Assembly (NCBI GenBank): GCA_913019905.1
Contig: CAJVZD010000006.1
Coordinates: 62,001 to 126,000, forward strand
Origin: an uncultured Cellvibrionales bacterium
Lineage (GTDB): Bacteria; Pseudomonadota; Gammaproteobacteria; Pseudomonadales; Dasaniaceae
Length of the DNA: 64,000 nt
Reading direction: 5' to 3'
Part shown: one piece after another, positions 25,910-33,821 of the stretch
Layout of the letters: each line of letters opens with the position of its first letter
Position numbering within the stretch: the first letter of the stretch is position 1
Translations under genes and position numbers: made by a program
Notes under the pieces: model-generated
Seen by the model: only the letters and a program-made list of their open reading frames with translations
What the model was told of the DNA's origin: nothing
Databases searched by the model: none

Positions 25910-26911
25910 ATGAAGTGTTTAGTTGGTGCTGTAATAGTTTTGTTTGGAATGATAACTTCAGGCCAAGCCAGCGAGCCCTGCGGTAAAATAAGCATAGCCG
26001 ATATGAATTGGAGTTCTGCGACCCTTATAGCCAACGTCGACCTGTTTATTCTAGAGCATGGGTATGGCTGCGACGCTGAACTTGTTCCCGGCGATACCAT
26101 GCCTACCACCATATCTATGATGGAAAAAGGTGAGCCGGACATTGCGCCGGAGCTGTGGAGTAATTCAGCGAGAGAGGCAATAGATAAGGCAGTCGCTGAA
26201 AAACGCTTAAGAATTGCTGGGTCATCTTTATCGGATGGTGGTGAAGAAGGTTTCTGGGTTCCCGAATATATGGTAAAAAAAGATCCTAGCTTAGCGACTA
26301 TTTCAGGCGTTATCGCCAATGCAAAGTTATTCGAACACCCGGAAGATCCATCAATCTCGGGTTTTTTTGGATGCCCTGCCGGTTGGAATTGTCAAACTAG
26401 CACCGCGCATCTGTTCGATGCATTAAAACTGGCGGACGCAGGATTTGAAATGGTTGATCCAGGCTCTAGTGCCGGGCTGGCAGGTTCCATTGCAAAAGCC
26501 TACGAGCGTGGCGAAAGCTGGTTTGGTTATTACTGGTCTCCGACCGCTGTTCTTGGAAAATACAAAATGGTCAAAGTGGATTTTGAATCAGGTGTGGATT
26601 TTGATCATTTCACCACTTGCACAACCCAAGAGGAGTGTGAAAACCCGAAAGCGACTATGTATCCTCCGGCACCCGTTCACACGATTACCACTGAAGCATT
26701 TGCGTCTAAATCCCCCGCCGCATTTGAGTATTTGTCCCGACGATCTTTTAAGAATGCTCAAATGAACACCTTACTTGCATGGATGGAAGAAAATCAGGCA
26801 GAAGGAGATGTAGCAATGGAAGAGTTCTTGAACAATTACGAATCCACGTGGATGCCTTGGGTTTCATCTGAAGTAGCGATGAAAGTGAAAAAGGCACTCG
26901 CTGAGTTGTGA
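25910..26911 (+). CDS. proX: Glycine betaine/proline betaine ABC transporter, substrate-binding protein
   Basis: Product of 333 aa (E. coli ProX: 330) with a signal peptide cleaved near SGQA-SEPCG. It contains the OpuAC-type pattern I-A-D-M-N-W-S-S-A, then PGDTMPTTISMMEKGEPDIAPELW and the GFFGCPAGWNCQTS segment; the paired cysteines suggest disulfides. In the family, aromatic residues form a cage around the quaternary amine. It delivers betaine to the ProW permease. A GGGGA site precedes the ATG. First gene of a three-gene operon in the order X-W-V, reversed from the enteric proVWX order. Confidence 0.9.
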   Translation: MKCLVGAVIVLFGMITSGQASEPCGKISIADMNWSSATLIANVDLFILEHGYGCDAELVPGDTMPTTISMMEKGEPDIAPELWSNSAREAIDKAVAEKRLRIAGSSLSDGGEEGFWVPEYMVKKDPSLATISGVIANAKLFEHPEDPSISGFFGCPAGWNCQTSTAHLFDALKLADAGFEMVDPGSSAGLAGSIAKAYERGESWFGYYWSPTAVLGKYKMVKVDFESGVDFDHFTTCTTQEECENPKATMYPPAPVHTITTEAFASKSPAAFEYLSRRSFKNAQMNTLLAWMEENQAEGDVAMEEFLNNYESTWMPWVSSEVAMKVKKALAEL

Positions 26912-26973
26912 AATAACGGGCTCCACTGAAACAAGATTTTTCTCAACTTTTTGAAAACGAGCGGAGCACGAGT

Positions 26974-27867
26974 ATGGCCAAAGAATCCTGGCTAACACAG
27001 TTTCCTGAAATGGATCGTCAAGATCTGACTGCAATCAAGAAAGGCCTCGACGGCGCTTACCGCGAGTTTTCTCGCAGTTATGGCGAGGTCATCGAATCCT
27101 TTTTTGACCCCTTACTTTATTTCCTCGTATGGTTTGAAAAACTTCTTCTCGAAACACCCTGGTGGATCGTTATTATTGCGGTCGTCGGAATTGTTCACCT
27201 TACGGCTAGATCCGTAAAGCTTTCTATCGGCGTTGTCCTGGCCTTATGTCTTATCGGTTATTTTGGTATGTGGGACAACACGATGCGGACTTTGAGTATC
27301 ATTACGGTTTGTACTTTGGTTTCTATCGGCCTGGGTATTCCGATTGGAATCATGATGGCTCGTTCTAACAGAGTGCAAGCGATCATTAGTCCGATATTGG
27401 ATATTATGCAAACTATGCCCGCCTTTGTTTATCTTATCCCTGTGGTCATGTTGCTCGGAATTGGCAAAATTCCGGGCGTTATCGCCGTGGTTATCTACGC
27501 TATCCCACCGGTTATTAGACTGACAAACCTCGGCATCAGGTTAGTGGACAAGGAGGTGCTGGAGGCTGCTACTGCTTATGGGGCCAATAAGTCACAACGC
27601 TTGTGGGGAGTGCAGTTACCGCTCGCTATGCCAACGATTATGGCCGGTATCAACCAAACAATTATGATGGCGTTAGCGATGGTCGTTGTGGCATCTATGA
27701 TTGGTGTGAAAGGGCTGGGGCAGCCGGTACTTAAGTCTATTACGAATCAATATTTCACATTGGGGTTGTTTAATGGTCTTGCTATTGTTGCCTTGGCAAT
27801 AATTTTTGACCGGGTTTCGCAAGCTTATGCGAAAAGAACGCAAAGACACTTGGAAGGTACTCATTAA
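26974..27867 (+). CDS. proW: Glycine betaine/proline betaine ABC transporter, permease
   Basis: Product of 297 aa with an N-terminal cytoplasmic part, membrane segments from about residue 45 on, and the permease coupling loop EAATAYGANKSQRLWGVQLPLAMPTIMAG (about residues 197-225) that contacts the ATPase. It forms the channel of the importer. It begins 62 bases after proX; its stop codon shares one base with the start of proV, so translation is coupled. Confidence 0.92.
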   Translation: MAKESWLTQFPEMDRQDLTAIKKGLDGAYREFSRSYGEVIESFFDPLLYFLVWFEKLLLETPWWIVIIAVVGIVHLTARSVKLSIGVVLALCLIGYFGMWDNTMRTLSIITVCTLVSIGLGIPIGIMMARSNRVQAIISPILDIMQTMPAFVYLIPVVMLLGIGKIPGVIAVVIYAIPPVIRLTNLGIRLVDKEVLEAATAYGANKSQRLWGVQLPLAMPTIMAGINQTIMMALAMVVVASMIGVKGLGQPVLKSITNQYFTLGLFNGLAIVALAIIFDRVSQAYAKRTQRHLEGTH

Positions 27868-29054
27868 TGTCTGATCCTCTCATTCGTATTGAAGGTTTGT
27901 ATAAAGTTTTTGGGAATAACCCTCAAGAAGTAATGCCGCTGGTAAAAGAGGGAAAACATAAAGATGAAATTCTTGCTGAAACCGCCCACACAGTAGGACT
28001 AAAAGACATTAATTTAAGCATTGAATCCGGGAAGATTTTTGTTGTGATGGGTTTGTCGGGGTCGGGTAAATCTACGCTTATTCGTCATTTAAACCGGCTC
28101 ATCGATCCTACTGAAGGTCATATTTATGTCGATGGCACAGATGTTATGCAGTTGTCTCAGGCCGAACTGGAGGACTTTCGTAAACACAAAATGTCCATGG
28201 TTTTTCAGCGATTTGGCTTGATGCCCCATCGCACCGTTCTTGAAAATGTCGCCTATGGATTAACTGTTCAGCGTGTTCCAAAATTGGAAAGAGAAAACAA
28301 AGCGAAAGAATGGCTTAATACCGTCGGGCTTGCTGGTTACGAAAATCAATACCCCTCTCAATTATCTGGCGGGCAGCAGCAGCGCGTCGGTTTGGCCCGT
28401 GCCTTGTGTACCGATGCTGACATACTGCTTATGGATGAGGCTTTCTCGGCTCTGGACCCGCTGATTCGCAGCGAAATGCAAGATCAGTTGATTGAGCTGC
28501 AAGAAAAGTTACACAAGACCATCGTTTTTATTACTCACGATTTGGACGAAGCTCTGCGTCTGGGTGATCGTATCGCCATCTTAAAGGATGGCGAGCTTGT
28601 TCAAGAAGGTGCACCGGAAGATATTCTGCTGTCGCCGGCGAATGATTATGTCGCAGCATTTGTTAAAGATGTAAACAGGGCTCGAGCTCTTACGGTAGAA
28701 AATGTCATGAAACCGCCTGTCGATCGGATCACTGCTACTTCCATTGGAGAGGCATTGGCACAGATGAAAAAATTCTCCAACGACTATGGGTATGTTGTCA
28801 ACAATGATGGCTATCAGGGGGTTATTCTTCAGACCACGCTGGAGAAGGAAGCTAAGAAAGACTCCATGGCTCAAATTGACAAAGAGTTCATGGAAGAAGT
28901 GGAAATCATTTCTCCAGATTCTGTTCTCGAGGAAATTATACCTGAAACCCTCGAGGCGGATTACCCGCTTCCCGTTGTTGGGAAAGAGGGTGAGCTACAA
29001 GGACAATTGCCCCGTTCCTCTCTTGCAAAAGTCTTGGGGGCTACCAGCGGATAA
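27867..29054 (+). CDS. proV: Glycine betaine/proline betaine ABC transporter, ATP-binding protein with CBS domains
   Basis: Product of 395 aa, close to E. coli ProV (400). Walker A GLSGSGKST is near residue 65, followed by the Q-loop VFQRFGLMPHRTV, the signature LSGGQQQRVGLARAL, Walker B ILLMDEAFSALDP and the switch histidine in FITHDLDEAL. The C-terminal 120 residues form a CBS pair, which in the OpuA/ProV family senses ionic strength or cyclic dinucleotides and gates transport under osmotic stress. It overlaps proW by one base. Together with betA upstream in the window it supports an osmoprotection role. Confidence 0.93.
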   Translation: MSDPLIRIEGLYKVFGNNPQEVMPLVKEGKHKDEILAETAHTVGLKDINLSIESGKIFVVMGLSGSGKSTLIRHLNRLIDPTEGHIYVDGTDVMQLSQAELEDFRKHKMSMVFQRFGLMPHRTVLENVAYGLTVQRVPKLERENKAKEWLNTVGLAGYENQYPSQLSGGQQQRVGLARALCTDADILLMDEAFSALDPLIRSEMQDQLIELQEKLHKTIVFITHDLDEALRLGDRIAILKDGELVQEGAPEDILLSPANDYVAAFVKDVNRARALTVENVMKPPVDRITATSIGEALAQMKKFSNDYGYVVNNDGYQGVILQTTLEKEAKKDSMAQIDKEFMEEVEIISPDSVLEEIIPETLEADYPLPVVGKEGELQGQLPRSSLAKVLGATSG

Positions 29055-29124
29055 TTTTCTGCTGTTCGGTGATAAACTCTCTCCGAATGAACGTCTCCCA
29101 AAGAAACTTCCTAAAGAAGCCTCC

Positions 29125-29170
29125 CCAAAAAATCGAAAAGCGGTCGGCACTGAATGTAACTTGCCGACCG
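29125..29170 (-). terminator. Rho-independent terminator of the small minus-strand gene
   Basis: Perfect 9 bp stem (CGGTCGGCA at 29141-29149, TGCCGACCG at 29162-29170) with a 12-base loop. Read on the minus strand, it is followed by CTTTTCGATTTTTT, a proper T tract. It lies 30 bases past the stop codon of the 100-aa gene and supports that gene being transcribed. Confidence 0.7.
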
Positions 29171-29200
29171 TACAGATTTGCAATAAGGTGATTGCCACTT

Positions 29201-29503
29201 TTATCTTAAGTGATGGTAATTTTTTTTCGTTGCATAGGCTGCTGATTTAAGCGTATTTTTTTCAACATAGTTGTTATATTTTCCTTTTTTCTTTTTTGAT
29301 TCTCTCCCATTATTTTCTACTGCAGCTGGTTTATCGGCCGTCGTTTGACCGCGATCCGCGGGAGTCACACAAGCGAGCGAATGTATTCCTGTGGACGCGG
29401 TGACGATTTTGGAAAGTGACAGCTTCTCGAGGTTTTTCCCATTGCGATCAGCGCTTTCACTGGGAGGATTTTTGTCCTTGGTTTTCGAGTAAAAGTTTTT
29501 CAT
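29201..29503 (-). CDS. Small lysine- and asparagine-rich protein of unknown function
   Basis: Product of 100 aa, not recognised. The ATG at 29501-29503 has GGAG six bases upstream, and a good terminator follows the stop. The sequence is hydrophilic and basic, with a central weakly amphipathic piece (NLEKLSLSKIVTASTG), a single cysteine (SLACVTP) and a lysine/tyrosine-rich tail (SKKKKGKYNNYVEKN). There is no signal peptide or membrane segment. The leader-like L-x-L-x-K piece resembles some RiPP leaders, but no modifying enzyme is nearby, so this is only a remark. It faces proV tail to tail. Confidence 0.5.
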   Translation of the reverse strand: MKNFYSKTKDKNPPSESADRNGKNLEKLSLSKIVTASTGIHSLACVTPADRGQTTADKPAAVENNGRESKKKKGKYNNYVEKNTLKSAAYATKKNYHHLR

Positions 29504-30139
29504 TACGATCTCCATTTTTCGGTACGATTATTTCAGGCACAGGCGATTAGCTGGAGCGAAAAATATCATCCATAGAGTGTATTTATAGGTGTTCGCCACA
29601 GTGAGCGAACAGTTGTTAGCGGGTAGATTGATTTTCAAAAGATGAGTTTGCAGCTTCACACGAGATTGTCCGTGTTAGGTCGCGTGGTGGTTGTATCGTT
29701 AAAATTACCCAAGCTCGCCTGGAGAGGGATTATGAAAAATCATGTAAAAAAAGCAATTTGACAGCTGCACTGTCAATAAGTCTGCTAGGATTTTTACGTA
29801 ATTTATTTTTCAAAAAAAGAAACGAACAAACACTTCGGACATAACACTGACTGACGTCACATGAAAAACATTCATGACCGATGAATTGAAAACCGATTAC
29901 CAGTTAGGTCTAGGCGCGGATTTTAATTAACATGCTTGAATCTTCCTTTGGGCACTGGGGTAGTGCGCTTGAAGTTCCAAAATATATATCGGAGTGGTCG
30001 TCCTGTCAACAAAATTAGGAAATATATTTTTACTGGACCTAACATAATAATGCAGGCGATGCGGCGTATAGGCGGGCCGCAGTGGTTCTTCTCAGCGACA
30101 GAGTAATTCTTAATTCAGTTTTACGGTGGCCAGATACCT
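29504..30139. other. Gene-poor region with a possible frameshifted mini-gene
   Basis: About 640 bases between the small minus-strand gene and the COG3044 ATPase gene, AT-rich. The only coding hint is a short plus-strand frame at 29732-29761 behind a good Shine-Dalgarno sequence, discussed separately. Nothing else was recognised. Confidence 0.5.
29732..29844 (+). CDS. Possible mini-gene requiring a -1 frameshift (or a broken remnant)
   Basis: A GGAGAGGG sequence (29721-29728) precedes an ATG at 29732. The zero frame encodes only MKNHVKKAI and stops at 29759-29761. It contains A-AAA-AAA (29746-29752) in the phase of a slippery heptamer. Five bases later a 7 bp stem (TTGACAG at 29758-29764, CTGTCAA at 29770-29776) with a 5-base loop could form. 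After a -1 slip the frame stays open to 29844, giving 37 residues with a hydrophobic stretch (NLTAALSISLLGFL) like a membrane or signal segment. A single lost A in a pseudogene would look the same. Confidence 0.25.
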
Positions 30140-31837
30140 TTACTCGTTTGTCAGCTTACGCATGCGATTTATCGTTGCCACCAGTTCGTATAAGCGCGGC
30201 ATTGCAAGTGTGCCCATTATGTAGGGTGTTAGTGAGTCTAGGCCCTGGTCTTCTGCGGCAGACAATATTTTTTTTAGTGCATCAACTATATCTTCTTTTT
30301 TGTAATCCGGGCTGGCGGTATGGAGGTAGTATTGGCGAATGAGGTAGCCAATTGCCGTTAGCTGCGCGTTGTCTGCAATTTGTTCCACTCGTGACAAATC
30401 AATATCAGATTGACCATACCGTAGCAGGCGTTTGTCAAATGCCTGGATTTTTTCTTTATGGGCTTGATAGACGGGGTTTAATGCCCCGGGATTGAATACG
30501 CGTGGCCGACTCATGTCAAACCCGCTATGGGGGGACTCTTTGGCTGGAGTGTTATCTGCCAGCCGTCGCGCCTGTTCGGTGACATCTCTGCTAAGGTAGT
30601 TGTCCATCATGATAACGGTATTAGCAACTCCAAAATAGTCGCCCGAGCCCCCCATAACCAATACCACCGACGTCTCAAGCTGCTGGAATAAATCCTCGAC
30701 GCGCTCAACAAGCGGGGTGATAGGCTCCTTGTCCGTGGAAATCAGGGCCTGCATTCGTTGGTCTCTTATCATAAAATTGGTCGCAGATGTGTCTTCATCA
30801 ATCAGTAGTAACTTAGCTCCAGTTGCTAATGCTTCCATGATATTTGCCGCCTGAGACGTACTGCCGCTGGCATCTTGAGTGGAGAAACAATGGGTATTCT
30901 TGGCCTGCGGAAGGTTATTGATAAAAGGACTGATATCGACAGAAGAAATAGCTCGACGATCCTCCGCGCGCACTTTTACGGCTTCGTTTACGGTCACAAC
31001 CCGCTCGCGTCCATCACCGGAAATGTGGTCGTAGATACCCAGTTCCAGAGCGTGTAATAGAGTCGATTTTCCGTGAAATCCCCCGCCGACGATAAGCGTC
31101 ACCCCTGTAGGAATTCCCAGGCCCCGGATAGGCTCACCGTAAATGGGTTGTAAGAAAACGGCCAGTGAGTCTGGTGCAACAGAGGCGATCGCACCCGGTA
31201 ACACCGTGTTATCAACACCGTTCAAACGCGGTAGGCGAGAGCCGTCAGCGACAAAGGCCACCAGGTTTTTGTCTGTCAGCTGCTGGCGCAATGCCTGTTG
31301 ATTTTCTGCGGAATGTACGTGGTCACGTACCGCCGCCAAATTCTTATGCAGTGGTAACAGGCCTAGTGTTATGAGCTTCGGCAATTCCTCAAAGAGCATA
31401 ATGGACGCTTGTTCGGCATCGACCAGACGTTTCTCGGCGGGTAATCCTATTTGCAGTCGCAGCTCCAGATTTCCCTTATCTATTAAAACGCTGTTTCGCT
31501 CAAGGATTTCCTGACCGTAAGTTGCAACGGAAACTGCGCCGCTTCTTCCTGCGCCGCGATTGCCCTGTACCGCTACCTTAATTGCTTTGGAGAAGCTTCG
31601 TCCTAGAAAGTCTTCTAATGCGATACGGCGTATGCGGGTGTCATAAAGATTATCGGGAATGTGTAGAGAGTCGGCTTTTACAACTATTCGGCAGCGAGAC
31701 GGTTCTGCGAAAGGATCTCCTTGCACGTGGTCAATGAATAATTCGAATGAGGAAAACCGGTATTGCCCCCTTAGCTGCTGGTAGGCTTTATAGCCGAGCT
31801 GGTCGATGGCAGTCAGTTTTTTCTTTAATGAGTGCAC
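30140..31837 (-). CDS. Predicted ATPase of the ABC class (COG3044-like, ABC_ATPase family)
   Basis: Product of 565 aa. An N-terminal region (about residues 1-240) precedes a Walker A GGGFHGKST at 251-259, and Walker B KLLLIDEDTSATNFM lies near residue 348. Segments V-T-L-I-V-G-G-G-F-H-G-K-S-T and D-I-S-P-F-I-N-N-L-P are typical of this uncharacterised family, which is widespread in bacteria and lacks a transporter partner. The start is a GTG. No operon partner is evident; the following M48 peptidase gene is 168 bases away upstream. Cellular role unknown. Confidence 0.8.
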   Translation of the reverse strand: MHSLKKKLTAIDQLGYKAYQQLRGQYRFSSFELFIDHVQGDPFAEPSRCRIVVKADSLHIPDNLYDTRIRRIALEDFLGRSFSKAIKVAVQGNRGAGRSGAVSVATYGQEILERNSVLIDKGNLELRLQIGLPAEKRLVDAEQASIMLFEELPKLITLGLLPLHKNLAAVRDHVHSAENQQALRQQLTDKNLVAFVADGSRLPRLNGVDNTVLPGAIASVAPDSLAVFLQPIYGEPIRGLGIPTGVTLIVGGGFHGKSTLLHALELGIYDHISGDGRERVVTVNEAVKVRAEDRRAISSVDISPFINNLPQAKNTHCFSTQDASGSTSQAANIMEALATGAKLLLIDEDTSATNFMIRDQRMQALISTDKEPITPLVERVEDLFQQLETSVVLVMGGSGDYFGVANTVIMMDNYLSRDVTEQARRLADNTPAKESPHSGFDMSRPRVFNPGALNPVYQAHKEKIQAFDKRLLRYGQSDIDLSRVEQIADNAQLTAIGYLIRQYYLHTASPDYKKEDIVDALKKILSAAEDQGLDSLTPYIMGTLAMPRLYELVATINRMRKLTNE

Positions 31838-32005
31838 GGCGAGTCTGCTCGATAGTCAAAAAGGGTTTCATTACGCCAGTATCTTAGGTTTGTTTTCAGA
31901 TGGCAATTTACCATATCGACCAGATCAATCATTTGTTTTGTGGCAGATCTCCCGACTACTGGTTGTAGAGTGTAGGCAGGATTACAGGTTTCATTTAACC
32001 GTTTG

Positions 32006-32881
32006 CTAATATTTAGTCGACTGTTCTGACAGGGCTATCAGTCGATCAATGCGCACTTGGGTATCTGGATGGGTGCTCAATAAATTGGTCGCCGATTGGC
32101 GTCGCAAGTGAAAAATGTTCGCGATTAAACCTCGCTGTAAATTATCCATTTTTATAAGGGCACTGGCTAATTGCAGCGGATTGTTGGTTAGTTCGGCACT
32201 GAATATGTCGGCGTTAAATTCTCGGGTTCTAGAGAGGGAGGATCGTAGGAGGGCCGTTATAATGGGTGACAAAATAACAAAAAGAAAGATGGGTATACCC
32301 GAAACAATATTTCCCTGTATGGCAAAAACGGGAATCCACAGTACAAATAGAATTTTTCCCAAAAAGGAAAATTGTTCGGTGATCAATTGGGCAATATTAG
32401 CCGTCATCATTATGCGGGTATCGTGACTTTTTATATGTCCGATTTCGTGTGCAAGCACGCCGCTTAGCTCTCCTAAAGTGAGATTTGTCAGTAAGCCATG
32501 ACTGATACCAATAGCAGATTCATGTTCGTTACCGAAGGTGAAGGCCTGTAAATTACTGGATGGCAGTAAGTAGACATCAGGGGTGGACGTTAGTCCGGCT
32601 TTATCGGCAAGTAGGGATACACAATAAAATAGCTCGGGATGTTGGTTCTGGGTAAGCAACTGTGCCCGGTACGAACTCATTACAGTGGAGGGAGGTAGGT
32701 GAGGTAATGTGCCTAGAATAAACAGACTAATTGTAAAGCCGAGTAAGAGGCCGTTTTCACCGATAATGATATACCCGAGTGCCGCCGGAATGGCTGCCAG
32801 AAATAGCATTATTAGCAGCGACTCAAGGCTACTAATCACATGGAGTGAACTCGTCGCTAAATGTGGATATTGTTCTTTCAC
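32006..32881 (-). CDS. M48-family zinc metalloprotease, HtpX-like membrane protease
   Basis: Product of 291 aa with hydrophobic segments at about 20-60 and 160-210, and the zinc-binding motif H145-E-I-G-H149 (LAHEIGHIKSHD). A glutamate ligand is in RTREFNADIFSAEL near residue 230. HtpX-type proteases sit in the inner membrane with the active site facing the cytoplasm and degrade damaged membrane proteins. The start is a GTG behind GGAGAC, ten bases away. Family membership is clear; orthology to E. coli htpX is not established, since some sequence blocks differ. Confidence 0.85.
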   Translation of the reverse strand: MKEQYPHLATSSLHVISSLESLLIMLFLAAIPAALGYIIIGENGLLLGFTISLFILGTLPHLPPSTVMSSYRAQLLTQNQHPELFYCVSLLADKAGLTSTPDVYLLPSSNLQAFTFGNEHESAIGISHGLLTNLTLGELSGVLAHEIGHIKSHDTRIMMTANIAQLITEQFSFLGKILFVLWIPVFAIQGNIVSGIPIFLFVILSPIITALLRSSLSRTREFNADIFSAELTNNPLQLASALIKMDNLQRGLIANIFHLRRQSATNLLSTHPDTQVRIDRLIALSEQSTKY

Positions 32882-33279
32882 TCTTTGGCCGTCTCCGCGA
32901 AAGTGTCGTTGGCACTAATGACCGGACCCAGATTTGATACGTTTATACTAGCAAATAAAGGGAGGGTTATCTTGACTCAGGACAATTTTTTCGCGTTCCC
33001 GCTGACCGGCGGCTTCCGAGCTTTAGAATGGTGGGCCGGCCTAAATCTGAATATCATTATTACCGGCTACGGATCTTCTTATGGTAAGTGAGTGTTTACA
33101 TTATATTAGCTGGGAGACGGAGGGTTTGCTGATTTTTCCGTTATATTTAGTCTGAATGAATAGCTTTATGTGTCAATGGTTTTGTGGATACTGATTACAG
33201 TTCGAAATGCCATTCTCCTTACTTGTACGATGTCAGTTTTTAGGCATCGCTATTCTTTCAATGATTGTCTACCCGATGC
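32882..33279. other. Intergenic region with one possible tiny ORF
   Basis: About 400 bases. A strong GGGAGG (32960-32965) is followed by a TTG at 32972 opening a 39-codon frame to 33091 (listed separately at low confidence). Nothing else recognised. Confidence 0.45.
32972..33091 (+). CDS. Possible 39-aa small protein
   Basis: TTG start seven bases after GGGAGG. The peptide begins (M)TQDNFFAFPLTGGFRALE and ends with WWAGLNLNIIITGYGSSYGK, with a short hydrophobic stretch. The start codon is rare and TTGAC here could instead be a -35 box, so coding is uncertain. No family recognised. Confidence 0.22.
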   Translation: MTQDNFFAFPLTGGFRALEWWAGLNLNIIITGYGSSYGK

Positions 33280-33528
33280 CTATTCATTCAATGTAAGAAC
33301 GGTGGTGACCAATAGGTATATTCCAAAATACCAGACAAATGTCAGCACAATACCCGCTGCAATAAATTGCTTGGCTTTACCGCGTTTAAAATCTCGTTCA
33401 CGGTTTTTTGAACTCTGCACACCGTAGAACGACGCAAAGATACTTCCAAATATCTGAAAGACTGATAGTCCTTGCTCATCTTCCGTCTGCTTGGTCGTGG
33501 TGGTACCTGATTTAGTCGGATGCGTCAT
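33280..33528 (-). CDS. DUF2970 family small membrane protein
   Basis: Product of 82 aa. The block SVFQIFGSIFASFYGVQSSK followed by N-R-E-R-D-F-K-R-G and the C-terminal membrane helix (FIAAGIVLTFVWYFGIYLLV) match DUF2970, a single-pass protein family found in gamma- and betaproteobacteria with no known function. The N-terminal 20 residues are Thr/Lys/Glu-rich. An AGGAA site precedes the ATG. Stand-alone gene. Confidence 0.85.
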   Translation of the reverse strand: MTHPTKSGTTTTKQTEDEQGLSVFQIFGSIFASFYGVQSSKNRERDFKRGKAKQFIAAGIVLTFVWYFGIYLLVTTVLTLNE

Positions 33529-33821
33529 GCTATGTTCCTCACAGTCGCTTGGATCGAGATAGCTATGCTACCAAAACAAATAAAATAGAACAGCATCAGA
33601 AAATTGAATTTATACCATATCAGATTGGGTCTCAGTCGTGTAATGTAGTGCGTTGGTGTGGGGCTGGACAAAAGGTTTCGTATGTTGCTAATCAAAAATG
33701 AGCTGTCTGCCTGGCAGAATCAAAGGTTATTCTGCCCTAGTTGGGACCACCCCATCTTGTTAACGCGAGGAACTCCAACACATCGAAAAGCTTTGAGTCT
33801 TCGTGGTTGTGAGGATCACTT

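Noticed and set aside
28786..29250. 154-codon plus-strand frame overlapping the end of proV
   Set aside because: It overlaps the proV CBS region in another frame and then runs across the terminator of the small minus-strand gene; no domain seen.
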